Part shown: piece by piece, positions 8,506-16,191 of the stretch | Numbering within the stretch: the first letter of the stretch is position 1 | Layout: each line of letters starts with the position of its first letter | Source of the DNA: JALYXS01 sp051003795 | GTDB lineage: Bacteria > Acidobacteriota > Terriglobia > Bryobacterales > Bryobacteraceae | Assembly (NCBI GenBank): GCA_051003795.1 | Contig: JBPCKZ010000069.1 | Location: 1 to 25,422 of the forward strand | Length of the DNA: 25,422 bases | Direction: 5' to 3' | Position numbers and translations under genes: made by a program | The notes under the pieces: model-generated | Told to the model about the DNA's origin: nothing | The model's input: only the letters and a program-made list of their open reading frames with translations | Databases searched by the model: none

Positions 8506-11500
8506 TCAATTATCGTAAATTGCGAGGGAGGCGGCGTCCTCCTCGTCGAGCGGCTTATGGCGTAGCACGGTGTAAACCACTGGGACGAAGCACAGCGTCG
8601 CGATCGTCGCCATCACCAGGCCGCCGATCACCGCGCGTCCGAGCGGCGCGTTCTGCTCGCCGCCTTCGCCCCAGCCGATCGCCATCGGCAACATGCCGAC
8701 AATCATGGCGAGCGCCGTCATCAGCACCGGGCGCAGCCGCGTGAAGCCTGCTTCAAGCGCGGCCGTTTTCGCATCGACGCCTTTCAAACGCAGGTCGTTC
8801 GCGAAGTTCACGAGCAAAATGCTGTTGGCGGTCGCCACGCCGATACTCATGATCGCGCCCATCAACGAGGGTACGTTGATGGTGGTTTGCGTCAGGAATA
8901 GCATCAGCAAAATGCCGGACAGCGCCCCCGGCAACGCCATCAAAATGATGAACGGATCGAGCCACGATTGGAAATTCACCACCATCACGAAGTAGACCAG
9001 CAGGATCGCGAACAGCAACCCGACGCCCAGCCCGATGAACGACGCCCGCATGGTTTCCACTTGGCCGCGCGTTTCGAAAAAACTGCCTTTCGGCAGCTTC
9101 GGCGTGAACTCGTCAAGCAGCCGTTTTACGTCTGCGGCCACCGAGCCGAGATCGCGATCCTGCACGTTGGCGTAGATATCGTAGAGCGGCTGGACGTTAT
9201 AGTGATTCACGACCGAGGCCGTCGTTCCGCGCGATAGCCGGGCGACGTTAGAGAGCATTTGCGTTGTTCCCGTGCTCGACCGCACCGGCGTTCTGAGCAG
9301 TTCGGCGGTGGTATCGACGCGGTACTGAGGAGTCTGCACGGCTATCGGATAATCGATGCCGTTCTGTGGGTTAATCCAATAGTTCGGCGCGGTCTGCGTG
9401 CTCGAACTCAGCGAGACGAGCATGCTGTCCGCCACGTCCCGTTGCGTTAGGCCAAGCTGATCCGCGCGCGTGCGATCCACGGCGAAGCGGATCTCGGGAA
9501 CGTCGAGGACCTGATGGAGATGCACATCCACCGCGCCCGGCACCACGGCGAGGCGCCGCTCGATCTCTTTCGCCAAAGCATAATTCTTCTTCGCGTTGGA
9601 AAGCGGCCCGATGACTTGCAAGTCGATCGGCGCGGGAAGTCCGAAATTTAAAATCTGGCCGACGATATCGGCGGGCTGAAAAAAGAAAGTCAGATTCGGG
9701 AATTCATGCCCCAGGCGCGTCCGCAACTCGCGAACATATCCCCAGGTCGAGTGGTGCTCCCCGGCGCGGAGCGAAACCAGAATCTCGCCGTCGAACGACC
9801 CGACGGTTGCGCTGTCGCTGAACGCGATGTTGAGGCCGCTGTACGGCAAGCCGATGTTGTCGAGGATGTCGGTAAGTTCGTCCGCGGGAATCACCTTGCG
9901 GATGGTATCTTCCACCTGCGCGAAGTAGGTTTCCGTTTCTTCGATACGGGTCCCCGCGGGCGCGCGCACGTGGAGGCGGATCTGGCCCGCGTCCACTTGC
10001 GGAAAAAAATCCGTTCCGATGAACGGAATGAGCGCGGCGCTAATCGCGCTTAGTGCCAGAAAGCCCGCGGCTACGAACTTGCGGTGGTCGAGCGAGGCGG
10101 CCAGCAGATTGCGGTAACCTTCGCGTAATTTGTGGAACTGCCGGTTGAATGCGTGGTGCGCGCGCCAGAAGATGTTGTCGCCCGCCTCGTCGGATTCCGT
10201 TTCTCCGTGGCTATAGCGATCGACCTCCTTGCGAAGCAGGTACTTGATCATCGTCGGCACGAGCGTGCGGGAAAGAAAATAAGACGCCATCATCGCCAGC
10301 ACCACCGCCAGCGCGAGCGGAGTGAACAGATAACGCGCCGCGCCGGTCAGGAAAACCACCGGAACGAAGACGATGCAGATGCACAGCGTCGAGACAAACG
10401 CGGGCACGGCGATTTGCTGCGCCCCATCGAGAATGGCGCGAACGATCGGTTTGCCTTGCGCCAGATTGCGGTGAATATTCTCAATCTCGACCGTGGCGTC
10501 ATCCACCAGAATGCCGACCGCGAGCGCGAGGCCGCCGAGCGTCATCACATTGATCGTTTCACCTAGCAGGTGGAGCACGGCGAGCGATGTCAGAATCGAA
10601 AGCGGAATCGAAACGCAGACAATTATGGTGCTGCGCCAGCTTCCCAGGAACAGCAGAATCATCATCGCGGTGAGCAGCGCCGCGATAATCGCTTCCCGCA
10701 GCACTCCTTTGATTGCCGCGCGAACGAAGATGGATTGGTCGAAGAGGAGGCTGATCTTGAGCGCCGGCGGCAGCGTGGATTGAATGCGCGGCAGGATCTC
10801 TTTCAAGCGCTTGACGATTTCAAGCGTCGAAGATCCTCCATTTTTCAGAACGGTAAGCAGCGCCCCGCGGCTGCCGTTGTGCCGCACGATGTTCTGCTGC
10901 ACCATGAAGCCATCGCGCACGTGCGCCACATCGCGAACGTAGATGGTTGTGCCGTTTACCTGCTTGATCGGCAGATTATTAAAGGCCGCCGCCACTTCGG
11001 GCGCGCTATTGAGCTTCACGGTATATTCGTGCGCGCCGATTTTCACGTTGCCGGACGGAATGATCAGGCTCTGCGTGTTTATCGCATTCACCACGTCCGT
11101 GGCGGACAGCCCTTGCGCATAAACCGAGCGGGGGTCCAGATCCACCATGATCTCGCGCGGCTTTCCGCCGTACGGCAGCGGGAAACTCGCGCCCTGCACG
11201 GTGGACATCTGCGTGCGGATCACATTGTACCCGTAATCGTAGAGCGCCTGTTCCGTCATGGTGTCGCTCGAAATGCCGATCTGCAGTATCGGAACGCTGG
11301 ATGCGTTGTAGCGAATGATGGTCGGCGGCGTCATCCCCGTCGGAAGTGAATGCAGCACGGATTGCGAGCTAGCCGCAAGCTGCGCCACCGCCGCTTCAAT
11401 CTTCGCGTTCGGATGAAAGAAGAGCTTGATAACGCTCAAGCCGGGGAGCGACTGCGATTCCATGTGCTCGATATCGTTCACCGACGTGGTGAACGCGCGC

Positions 11501-11703
11501 TCGGAGCGGATGGTGACCACTTCCGCCATCTCTTCGGGAGAGATTCCGGTATAAGACCAGATGACGGTGGCGACCGGGATATTAATTTCCGGGAAGATGT
11601 CGGTCGGCATCCGCAAGATGGCGAGAACGCCGAGGGCGACGATCGCGAGCGACATCACGATAAACGTGTAAGGGCGCTGTAAGGCTAGCCGGACTATCCA
11701 CAT
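8506..11703 (-). CDS. RND multidrug efflux permease (AcrB/HAE-like)
   Basis: 1065 residues, the normal length for an RND inner-membrane transporter. It shows the first membrane segment (residues 11-31), the periplasmic porter domain beginning MPTDIFPEINIPVATV, and the fourth transmembrane helix GGLALAVGILVDDATVEIEN with the paired acidic residues D401 and D402 that relay protons. The second half repeats the fold, ending with the helices around LMALPGALSGILLMLFL and a cytoplasmic tail. The paired Asp residues fit a proton-driven drug/hydrophobe exporter of the HAE type; the substrate cannot be predicted. It is the first gene of a two-gene operon with the adaptor. The start is ATG 11703; no strong ribosome site is visible. 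Confidence 0.95.
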   Translation of the reverse strand: MWIVRLALQRPYTFIVMSLAIVALGVLAILRMPTDIFPEINIPVATVIWSYTGISPEEMAEVVTIRSERAFTTSVNDIEHMESQSLPGLSVIKLFFHPNAKIEAAVAQLAASSQSVLHSLPTGMTPPTIIRYNASSVPILQIGISSDTMTEQALYDYGYNVIRTQMSTVQGASFPLPYGGKPREIMVDLDPRSVYAQGLSATDVVNAINTQSLIIPSGNVKIGAHEYTVKLNSAPEVAAAFNNLPIKQVNGTTIYVRDVAHVRDGFMVQQNIVRHNGSRGALLTVLKNGGSSTLEIVKRLKEILPRIQSTLPPALKISLLFDQSIFVRAAIKGVLREAIIAALLTAMMILLFLGSWRSTIIVCVSIPLSILTSLAVLHLLGETINVMTLGGLALAVGILVDDATVEIENIHRNLAQGKPIVRAILDGAQQIAVPAFVSTLCICIVFVPVVFLTGAARYLFTPLALAVVLAMMASYFLSRTLVPTMIKYLLRKEVDRYSHGETESDEAGDNIFWRAHHAFNRQFHKLREGYRNLLAASLDHRKFVAAGFLALSAISAALIPFIGTDFFPQVDAGQIRLHVRAPAGTRIEETETYFAQVEDTIRKVIPADELTDILDNIGLPYSGLNIAFSDSATVGSFDGEILVSLRAGEHHSTWGYVRELRTRLGHEFPNLTFFFQPADIVGQILNFGLPAPIDLQVIGPLSNAKKNYALAKEIERRLAVVPGAVDVHLHQVLDVPEIRFAVDRTRADQLGLTQRDVADSMLVSLSSSTQTAPNYWINPQNGIDYPIAVQTPQYRVDTTAELLRTPVRSSTGTTQMLSNVARLSRGTTASVVNHYNVQPLYDIYANVQDRDLGSVAADVKRLLDEFTPKLPKGSFFETRGQVETMRASFIGLGVGLLFAILLVYFVMVVNFQSWLDPFIILMALPGALSGILLMLFLTQTTINVPSLMGAIMSIGVATANSILLVNFANDLRLKGVDAKTAALEAGFTRLRPVLMTALAMIVGMLPMAIGWGEGGEQNAPLGRAVIGGLVMATIATLCFVPVVYTVLRHKPLDEEDAASLAIYDN

Positions 11704-11751
11704 AGGCTAAGAACCGCGACGGAGCGTGGCGGCGGGAGGAACGATAGCCAA

Positions 11752-11769
11752 ACATAAAGGATCTTATGT
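11752..11769. repeat. Short inverted repeat (6-bp arms, 6-base spacer)
   Basis: ACATAA at 11752-11757 and TTATGT at 11764-11769 form an AT-rich perfect inverted repeat around AGGATC. It sits between the end of the HNH gene (stop at 11777-11779, minus) and the RND permease start. It could be a weak hairpin or an operator-like site, and it marks the left edge of the accessory island. It lacks the GC-rich stem and U-tract of a classical terminator. Confidence 0.3.
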
Positions 11770-11776
11770 CTTACGA

Positions 11777-12526
11777 TCACGGGTGGTCCCTCGTCATTTT
11801 CAGCCGCACGATAGAATCACTCAGCTCAGGCGGCCCGGTGATCACCCACCACATGCTGCAGGACTCGATAGGCTCATCAGACTTATGCCTGTCATCTGAA
11901 AGGACAAGGCCGCCATACATCGATATGGTCCAAACGGTAAGCTCAGGCGGATCTGGGGCCTGTACCCCCATGTATTGAATAGTGCCGTTGCCGAGATTGC
12001 CAACCCCTTCCTGTGCATTACGCCAGCTACCGGTCAGGCTCTTAAAACAGGCACTCATCATATCCGGCATGAACATCACGCTTACGTCGGCATCGGGCCG
12101 GAGATATAGTTTCCAGTGGCGCCAAGCGAGGCCCCGCCCGATGAACTTGATCAGTCCTTCCAGCTTGCTGCTAGCGAAATCAACGATACCGGTCTGCTGG
12201 TAAAGCCCTGTGCCTTCCCGCAACCACGCAGGCCGCATCGAACCCAACAATGTCTTATTAAGCTTCCAATTATTTGATAACCGCCCAGGCACGCCGCTCT
12301 GAAGGTTGACAACCGCCTGCGGGTGCCGCCCTCCAAACGGAAGGACGGCGGTGAGGTAATGCTCATATTTTGCCTTCGCCTCGTTACAAGACTTGCAGGC
12401 TGGCGCCTTCGGCAAATAGTTCCGGTCCCCTAGCAAGAAAAACTCCCGCGCGAAGCCGTGGTCGTCGGTGGTGGCCGTGGCTCTCGCGCAATAGGCGCAA
12501 GTCTTGCCTTTGAATTTCTTGCTCAT
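11777..12526 (-). CDS. HNH-type zinc-binding (putative endonuclease) protein, 249 aa
   Basis: The N-terminus carries an HNH-like pattern: C10-A-Y-C13, then D22-H23, then C44-K-S-C47-N48 and H56, matching the zinc-finger variant of HNH nucleases. The remaining 190 residues match no family I recognise; they contain WKLYLRPDADVSVMFMPDMM and a C-terminal region rich in tryptophan and hydrophobic residues. No signal peptide. The ATG directly follows the TAG of the recombinase remnant with no spacer, so the pair was probably cotranscribed in a mobile element. It may be a nuclease of a mobile element or a defence gene. The HNH pattern is seen; the function is inferred. Catalytic activity is uncertain. 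Confidence 0.75.
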   Translation of the reverse strand: MSKKFKGKTCAYCARATATTDDHGFAREFFLLGDRNYLPKAPACKSCNEAKAKYEHYLTAVLPFGGRHPQAVVNLQSGVPGRLSNNWKLNKTLLGSMRPAWLREGTGLYQQTGIVDFASSKLEGLIKFIGRGLAWRHWKLYLRPDADVSVMFMPDMMSACFKSLTGSWRNAQEGVGNLGNGTIQYMGVQAPDPPELTVWTISMYGGLVLSDDRHKSDEPIESCSMWWVITGPPELSDSIVRLKMTRDHP

Positions 12527-12873
12527 CTAACGTAGCGCCAGCGCTCGGTAAAGGGTCTTTCTTCCGACCATGAACAGCGCGGCAACCTTCTGCCAATCCT
12601 CGCCGCTACCGATCAGCTTCCGGGCGTGTTCGATCTGCTGAAGGTCGAGTTTTGGCTCGCGTCCAAATATCACGCCCCGGCGCTTCGCGGCCTTCACGCC
12701 GGCGCGGAGCCGCTCGCTTATCGGACTGCGCTCGAATTCCGCCAGGACGCCAATCATCTGCCACATGGCGCGACCTGTCGGGTCTCGGTGTCGATGACTT
12801 CCGCGTGTGACCGGAAGTTCACGCCCCGATTTTTCAGGCCATCGAGCAAGGTTATCAGGTCGCGCGATTTCAT
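12527..12873 (-). pseudogene. Serine recombinase (resolvase/invertase family) remnant, truncated and frameshifted
   Basis: Minus-strand residues SRDLITLLDGLKNRGVNFRS and AEVIDTET match the middle of Tn3-type resolvases, where ETPTGRAMWQM is expected next. Here the frame breaks after ETR; the next frame gives MWQMIGVLAEFERSPISERL, RAGVKAAKRRGVIFGREPKL and a C-terminal helix-turn-helix (VAALFMVGRKTLYRALAL). Restoring one G to the GGG at 12780-12782 of the plus strand would rejoin both parts as TETPTGRAMWQM. The N-terminal portion, including the catalytic serine and the WKLDRLGRS region, is absent upstream, so the gene is dead regardless of the frameshift. It is evidence of a past mobile element beside the HNH gene. 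Confidence 0.85.
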
Positions 12874-12991
12874 CTCGACCGTGAGCTTTGACTCATTAAA
12901 GAGGCAATGTTTACGGGCGTTCTGGTTGCGGGTCAAAACTTACCGTTTTTGAAACACGCCCGAGGAACCTGTTTCAACGGGTCTCAGACTG

Positions 12992-13375
12992 TTAGAACAC
13001 AGTGTTGCTGTTGGCCGACGTCTCCGGCACAATCTGGAGCACATCCCAATGTTCGACAATCTTGCCGTCCTCGTCGAGGCGGAAAATGTCCATTCCAGCC
13101 CAATCATGATCACCCGGCCACTGTTGGAAACAATGCAGCACGACGTAGTCCCCTTGGGCAATAACGCGTTTGAAGTGAACACGTTTTCCGGGGTATTCCT
13201 TTGCCATTCGGATAAAGTATTCAATGAATGCTTCTTTGCCGTCTGCGACCGCCGGATTGTGCTGAATATACACGTCGCCAGTATATTTCTTGATGGCTTC
13301 CGCTGGCTTGCAGTCATTGAACATCAGATCATAAAAAGCTGTTACCGTGGCTTTGTTCTTCTCAAGGTCATTCAT
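12992..13375 (-). CDS. SnoaL-like / NTF2-fold protein, 127 aa
   Basis: The whole length fits the SnoaL/NTF2 alpha+beta cone fold: the opening helix NKATVTAFYDLMFNDCKP, YTGDVYIQHNPAVADGKEAF (the QHNP motif typical of SnoaL-like cyclase/isomerase-like proteins), FKRVIAQGDYVVLHCF and the closing strands AGMDIFRLDEDGKIVEHWD. These proteins bind small hydrophobic ligands or act as isomerases/cyclases; the substrate here is unknown. No signal peptide. It appears intact and stands alone in the accessory island. About 120 bases separate its stop from the recombinase remnant. Confidence 0.88.
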   Translation of the reverse strand: MNDLEKNKATVTAFYDLMFNDCKPAEAIKKYTGDVYIQHNPAVADGKEAFIEYFIRMAKEYPGKRVHFKRVIAQGDYVVLHCFQQWPGDHDWAGMDIFRLDEDGKIVEHWDVLQIVPETSANSNTVF

Positions 13376-13759
13376 CTCGGACGTTGTCCCTAGCCATCAT
13401 ACGCGAGAATGGGCCATTCTGTTTTGCCGGGTACGTGTAAGAATAAAATCAACGCGTTTTGTCGCGTTGCACAAAGGACCCTTCGTGCGACGCTCCTTCG
13501 GTTCGCCCTTCGAAGACAACTTCACGGTCGGTGTGCCACGCGCCCCGTAGCTGGCACCGGCGCATTGTGACCTCGCGACCCCGCCCCTGCAAGAGTGTGT
13601 AATCCTGACCAGAGTGCCGAGCCACGAAATCCAATTTCGGCTGAAAGTGGCGAAAACTCATGAGGTTCGTTCACATTCCACTCATGAGCGCTTTTCTTCC
13701 GTTGTTCACGAATGTGGTCAGTCGGGGCGTCCGGCACTTGGCGTGCTTTGCATCTGACC
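13376..13759. other. Stretch without a convincing gene
   Basis: About 380 bases with no protein I can support. Open frames exist on both strands (e.g. minus 13449-13661, 70 codons), but they have no recognisable domain or ribosome site. The stretch contains two copies of ACTCATGAG (13656-13664 and 13680-13688) and a CACATTC/GAATGTG inverted pair (13672-13678 and 13711-13717). Given the neighbouring recombinase remnant it may be decayed mobile DNA; this is a guess. Confidence 0.4.
13656..13688. repeat. Direct repeat of a palindromic 9-mer
   Basis: ACTCATGAG occurs at 13656-13664 and again at 13680-13688, 24 bases apart start to start, each containing the palindrome CTCATGAG. A spacing close to two helical turns would suit a dimeric regulator binding upstream of the small gene at 13760. 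No regulator gene can be linked to it. Confidence 0.35.
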
Positions 13760-13972
13760 ATGGCAGAGAAGCGAACGCTAAAGAATATCACCAAGAAGAC
13801 CGGTAACAGCAAGAAAGAAAAGAAATCGGCTGCCGATCTGAGCGGCGGCCGGAAATCGGCGGGGGAAACAATGGGCCAGTTCGAGCACGATCCGAAGCTT
13901 GGCACCGGCAATTACAATTCCGCCGGAGATGCCCCTCGAATGACCTATCCGAGGCGCAAAGACACAAAATAA
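13760..13972 (+). CDS. Small lysine-rich protein, 70 aa
   Basis: The frame is open from 13712, but the ATG at 13760 gives a more natural protein: MAEKRTLKNITKKTG, a strongly basic, disordered N-terminus (KKEKK), then a C-terminal motif FEHDPKLGTGNYNSAGDAPR. The F-E-x-D-x-K-x-x-x-G-x-x-x-x-A-G-x-x-P layout recalls small uncharacterised bacterial proteins with a similar ending, but I cannot name the family. No ribosome site is obvious. It ends 2 bases before the convergent LarB gene's stop. Function unknown; possibly nucleic-acid binding by charge. Confidence 0.5.
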   Translation: MAEKRTLKNITKKTGNSKKEKKSAADLSGGRKSAGETMGQFEHDPKLGTGNYNSAGDAPRMTYPRRKDTK

Positions 13973-13974
13973 CG

Positions 13975-14721
13975 CTACAGACGGTTGATCAGGCTGGCCA
14001 CGTAACCCGCGCCAAAGCCGTTATCGATATTCACGACGGTTACGTTGCTGGCGCAACTGTTGAGCATCCCGAGAAGCGCCGCAAGACCGTGAAAGCTCGC
14101 CCCGTACCCGACGCTGGTTGGGACGGCAATAACGGGACAGGAGACCATGCCGCCCACCGCGCTCGGCAGCGCGCCTTCCATCCCCGCGCACACCACGATT
14201 ACGCGCGCTTCATCCAGGCGGGCGCGATTGCTCATCAGCCGGTGGATGCCAGCTACGCCGATGTCGTAAATGGTTTCCACTTCATTCCCCATCACCTCGG
14301 CGGTAACTTGTACCTCTTCGGCCACCGGGATGTCGCTGGTTCCGGCGCACACCACCGCGATTCGTCCTTTACCGTGGACCTTCTTGTCGTTCCAGAAACG
14401 AATGGCGCCCGATAATGGAAAAAATTCGCCTCCCGGCAGCTTTTGCTTGACGCATGCGGCGGTTTGCGGATCCGCGCGCGTGATCAACACGTTGGGTGCT
14501 TTTTCCAGCAAACGGCCCGCAATCGCAACCACCTGTTCGGCGGTTTTTCCCAAAGCGAAGACCACCTCTGGAATTCCGTGCCGCAACGCGCGATGGTGAT
14601 CCAACTTCGCGAAACCGAGGTCTTCGAACGGCATGTGGCGCACGCGTTCGAACGCCGCGTCTACGTCCAAAGCACCCTCCCGAACCTGCTCCAGAAGGCT
14701 GCGAAGCTGCTCGGCATTCAT
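13975..14721 (-). CDS. larB: Nickel pincer cofactor biosynthesis protein LarB
   Basis: 248 residues, the usual LarB length. The N-terminal region (LRSLLEQVREGALDVDAAFERV) and the AIR-carboxylase-like (PurE-type) C-terminal domain are both present: IAVVCAGTSDIPVAEEV, GIHRLMSN, CAGMEGALPSAVGGMVSCPV and VVNIDNGFGAGY. LarB carboxylates the nicotinic acid adenine dinucleotide pyridinium ring and hydrolyses the phosphoanhydride bond, the first step to the nickel-pincer nucleotide of lactate racemase-type enzymes. LarC and LarE, needed for later steps, are not in the window. The start is 14 bases after the DUF192 gene's stop, so the two are probably cotranscribed. Confidence 0.93.
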   Translation of the reverse strand: MNAEQLRSLLEQVREGALDVDAAFERVRHMPFEDLGFAKLDHHRALRHGIPEVVFALGKTAEQVVAIAGRLLEKAPNVLITRADPQTAACVKQKLPGGEFFPLSGAIRFWNDKKVHGKGRIAVVCAGTSDIPVAEEVQVTAEVMGNEVETIYDIGVAGIHRLMSNRARLDEARVIVVCAGMEGALPSAVGGMVSCPVIAVPTSVGYGASFHGLAALLGMLNSCASNVTVVNIDNGFGAGYVASLINRL

Positions 14722-14735
14722 TGCCTCTCAGGGTA

Positions 14736-15200
14736 TCAGAACGATAGCGTTTGCCCTTCCCGCAATCCGTGGCGCCGCGCTTCGCCTCCCCCGAGCTCCA
14801 AAACGAATTGCGCGTCCCGATGCCCGCCGTAACTGGGGCAATCCGCGGGTTTCGATTGGCCAGCCGGAGCATCGGCTGCAATCTCGACGATCCTGCGTTT
14901 CGCGTCCATCCAAATAATGTCGAGCGGAAACTTGCACTGGTACATCCAATAGGCGTACTGGCCGGGGGGGGTGTGTACAAATAACATGCCGCGGTCCTTG
15001 GGGAGGCTGTCGCGGAACATCATTCCACGCGCCATTTCGCCGGCGGTGAGTTTTACTTCGGCTTGAACACGGGCGCCGTCCGGCAGCGTCACGGCGCGCG
15101 TGTTCAGGTTCTCGATACTCGATGGATTTTCCCCGCATCCGCCCAAGATGGCCGCGAGCAATATCAATAGGGACATTGAGTATTTCCCGCAGCCGCTCAT
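14736..15200 (-). CDS. DUF192 family lipoprotein
   Basis: The frame is open from 15272, but the ATG at 15200 gives a standard lipoprotein signal: MSGCGKYSMSLLILLAAILGGC with the lipobox LGGC at Cys22. The rest is DUF192 (UPF0127): VTLPDGARVQAEVKLTAGEM, ARGMMFRDSLPKDRGMLFVH, YAYWMYQCKFPLDIIWMD and a closing strand FVLELGGGEARRHGL. DUF192 proteins are small secreted or periplasmic proteins of unknown activity. The protein is predicted to be membrane-anchored in the periplasm. First gene of a two-gene unit with larB, divergent from mqnP. A later in-frame Met (residue 9) is an alternative start. Confidence 0.88.
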   Translation of the reverse strand: MSGCGKYSMSLLILLAAILGGCGENPSSIENLNTRAVTLPDGARVQAEVKLTAGEMARGMMFRDSLPKDRGMLFVHTPPGQYAYWMYQCKFPLDIIWMDAKRRIVEIAADAPAGQSKPADCPSYGGHRDAQFVLELGGGEARRHGLREGQTLSF

Positions 15201-15306
15201 AAATCGGAGTCTACCGTGAATTTTGAATTTCAGCGGGAGTCCGGAAGCTGTCCATTGCGTCCAGACAGGCACTCGTGAAGGCTTCAGTTAGAATAGTAAT
15301 CCCTCC

Positions 15307-16191
15307 ATGTTCTGGAAACGCTTACGATTAACGCTCGACATGATCAAGTTCGAGCATTCCGTATTTGCGCTTCCGTTCGCGCTCACGGGGGCGTTGCTGG
15401 CATTGCGGCAGAGCGGCTTCCAGGTTGCGGCGTGGTGGCATCAGGTGGCTTGGATCGTGGCGGCCATGGTGGGCGCCCGGTCCGCGGCCATGGCCTTCAA
15501 CCGCCTGGTGGATTCAGAGAGCGACCGCCTGAATCCGCGCACCAGCGGGCGGCACCTCCCGGCGGGCCTGCTGTCGCGCGGTTTCGGCTGGGGGTTTGTC
15601 GCGGCCTCCAGTTTCCTGTTCCTCTACGCGGCGCGGCAACTGAATTCGCTCTGCTTTCTGCTGGCGCCGCTCGCGCTCGCCATCGTGTTCTTTTATTCCT
15701 TCACCAAACGGTTCACGTCGCTGTCGCACCTGGTGCTTGGATTCGCGCTGGGCATCGCTCCCGCCGCTGCCTGGATCGCGGTGCGCGGCTCGCTCGATCC
15801 GCGAATTCTTCTCCTCACCGCCGCCGTAATGTTCTGGACGGCGGGTTTCGACGTGATTTACTCGTGCCAGGATTACGAATTCGACATGCGCGAGAATCTG
15901 TTCAGCGTTCCGCGAGCGGTCGGCATCGAGCGAGCGCTCGCGATCGCGAAAGTGCTCCACGTCGCCATGATCGCCTGCCTGTTCGCGCTGGTCTTCAGCA
16001 TGGGACTGGGGACCTTAAGCCTGTTCGGAATCGCGGCGGTCGGCGCCCTTCTGATTTACGAGCACAGCCTGGTGAAACCGAACGACCTTTCCCGCGTGAA
16101 CGCCGCGTTCTTCACCATGAACGGATGGGTCAGCGTGTTATTCTTTGTGTTTTGGGCCGCCGACATTTTCGTTTCCAGACCGCATGTTTAA
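15307..16191 (+). CDS. mqnP: UbiA-type prenyltransferase of the futalosine menaquinone pathway (MqnP-like)
   Basis: 294 residues with about eight membrane helices. Both Asp-rich prenyl-diphosphate/Mg sites are present: NRLVDSESDRLNPRTSGR near residues 65-82, and a second, DVIYSCQDYEFDMRE near 180-194, followed by SVPRAVG. The YSCQDYEFD form is typical of UbiA-like 4-hydroxybenzoate polyprenyltransferase homologues encoded with futalosine genes. It would attach a polyprenyl chain to the dihydroxynaphthoate-type ring precursor in the inner membrane. Immediate overlap with mqnE is the main reason to prefer MqnP over a ubiquinone-pathway UbiA. The gene symbol rests on that context. Confidence 0.88.
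   Translation: MFWKRLRLTLDMIKFEHSVFALPFALTGALLALRQSGFQVAAWWHQVAWIVAAMVGARSAAMAFNRLVDSESDRLNPRTSGRHLPAGLLSRGFGWGFVAASSFLFLYAARQLNSLCFLLAPLALAIVFFYSFTKRFTSLSHLVLGFALGIAPAAAWIAVRGSLDPRILLLTAAVMFWTAGFDVIYSCQDYEFDMRENLFSVPRAVGIERALAIAKVLHVAMIACLFALVFSMGLGTLSLFGIAAVGALLIYEHSLVKPNDLSRVNAAFFTMNGWVSVLFFVFWAADIFVSRPHV

Noticed and set aside
10570..11349. Plus-strand open frame (259 codons) opposite the RND permease
   Set aside because: Antisense shadow rich in R, H and N; the permease is intact over the whole range.
13449..13661. 70-codon minus-strand frame in the gene-free stretch
   Set aside because: No domain or ribosome site, and plus-strand frames there look equally plausible, so no gene is called.
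15307..16191. Canonical ubiquinone UbiA
   Set aside because: The direct overlap with mqnE and the Asp-motif form favour the futalosine-pathway prenyltransferase.
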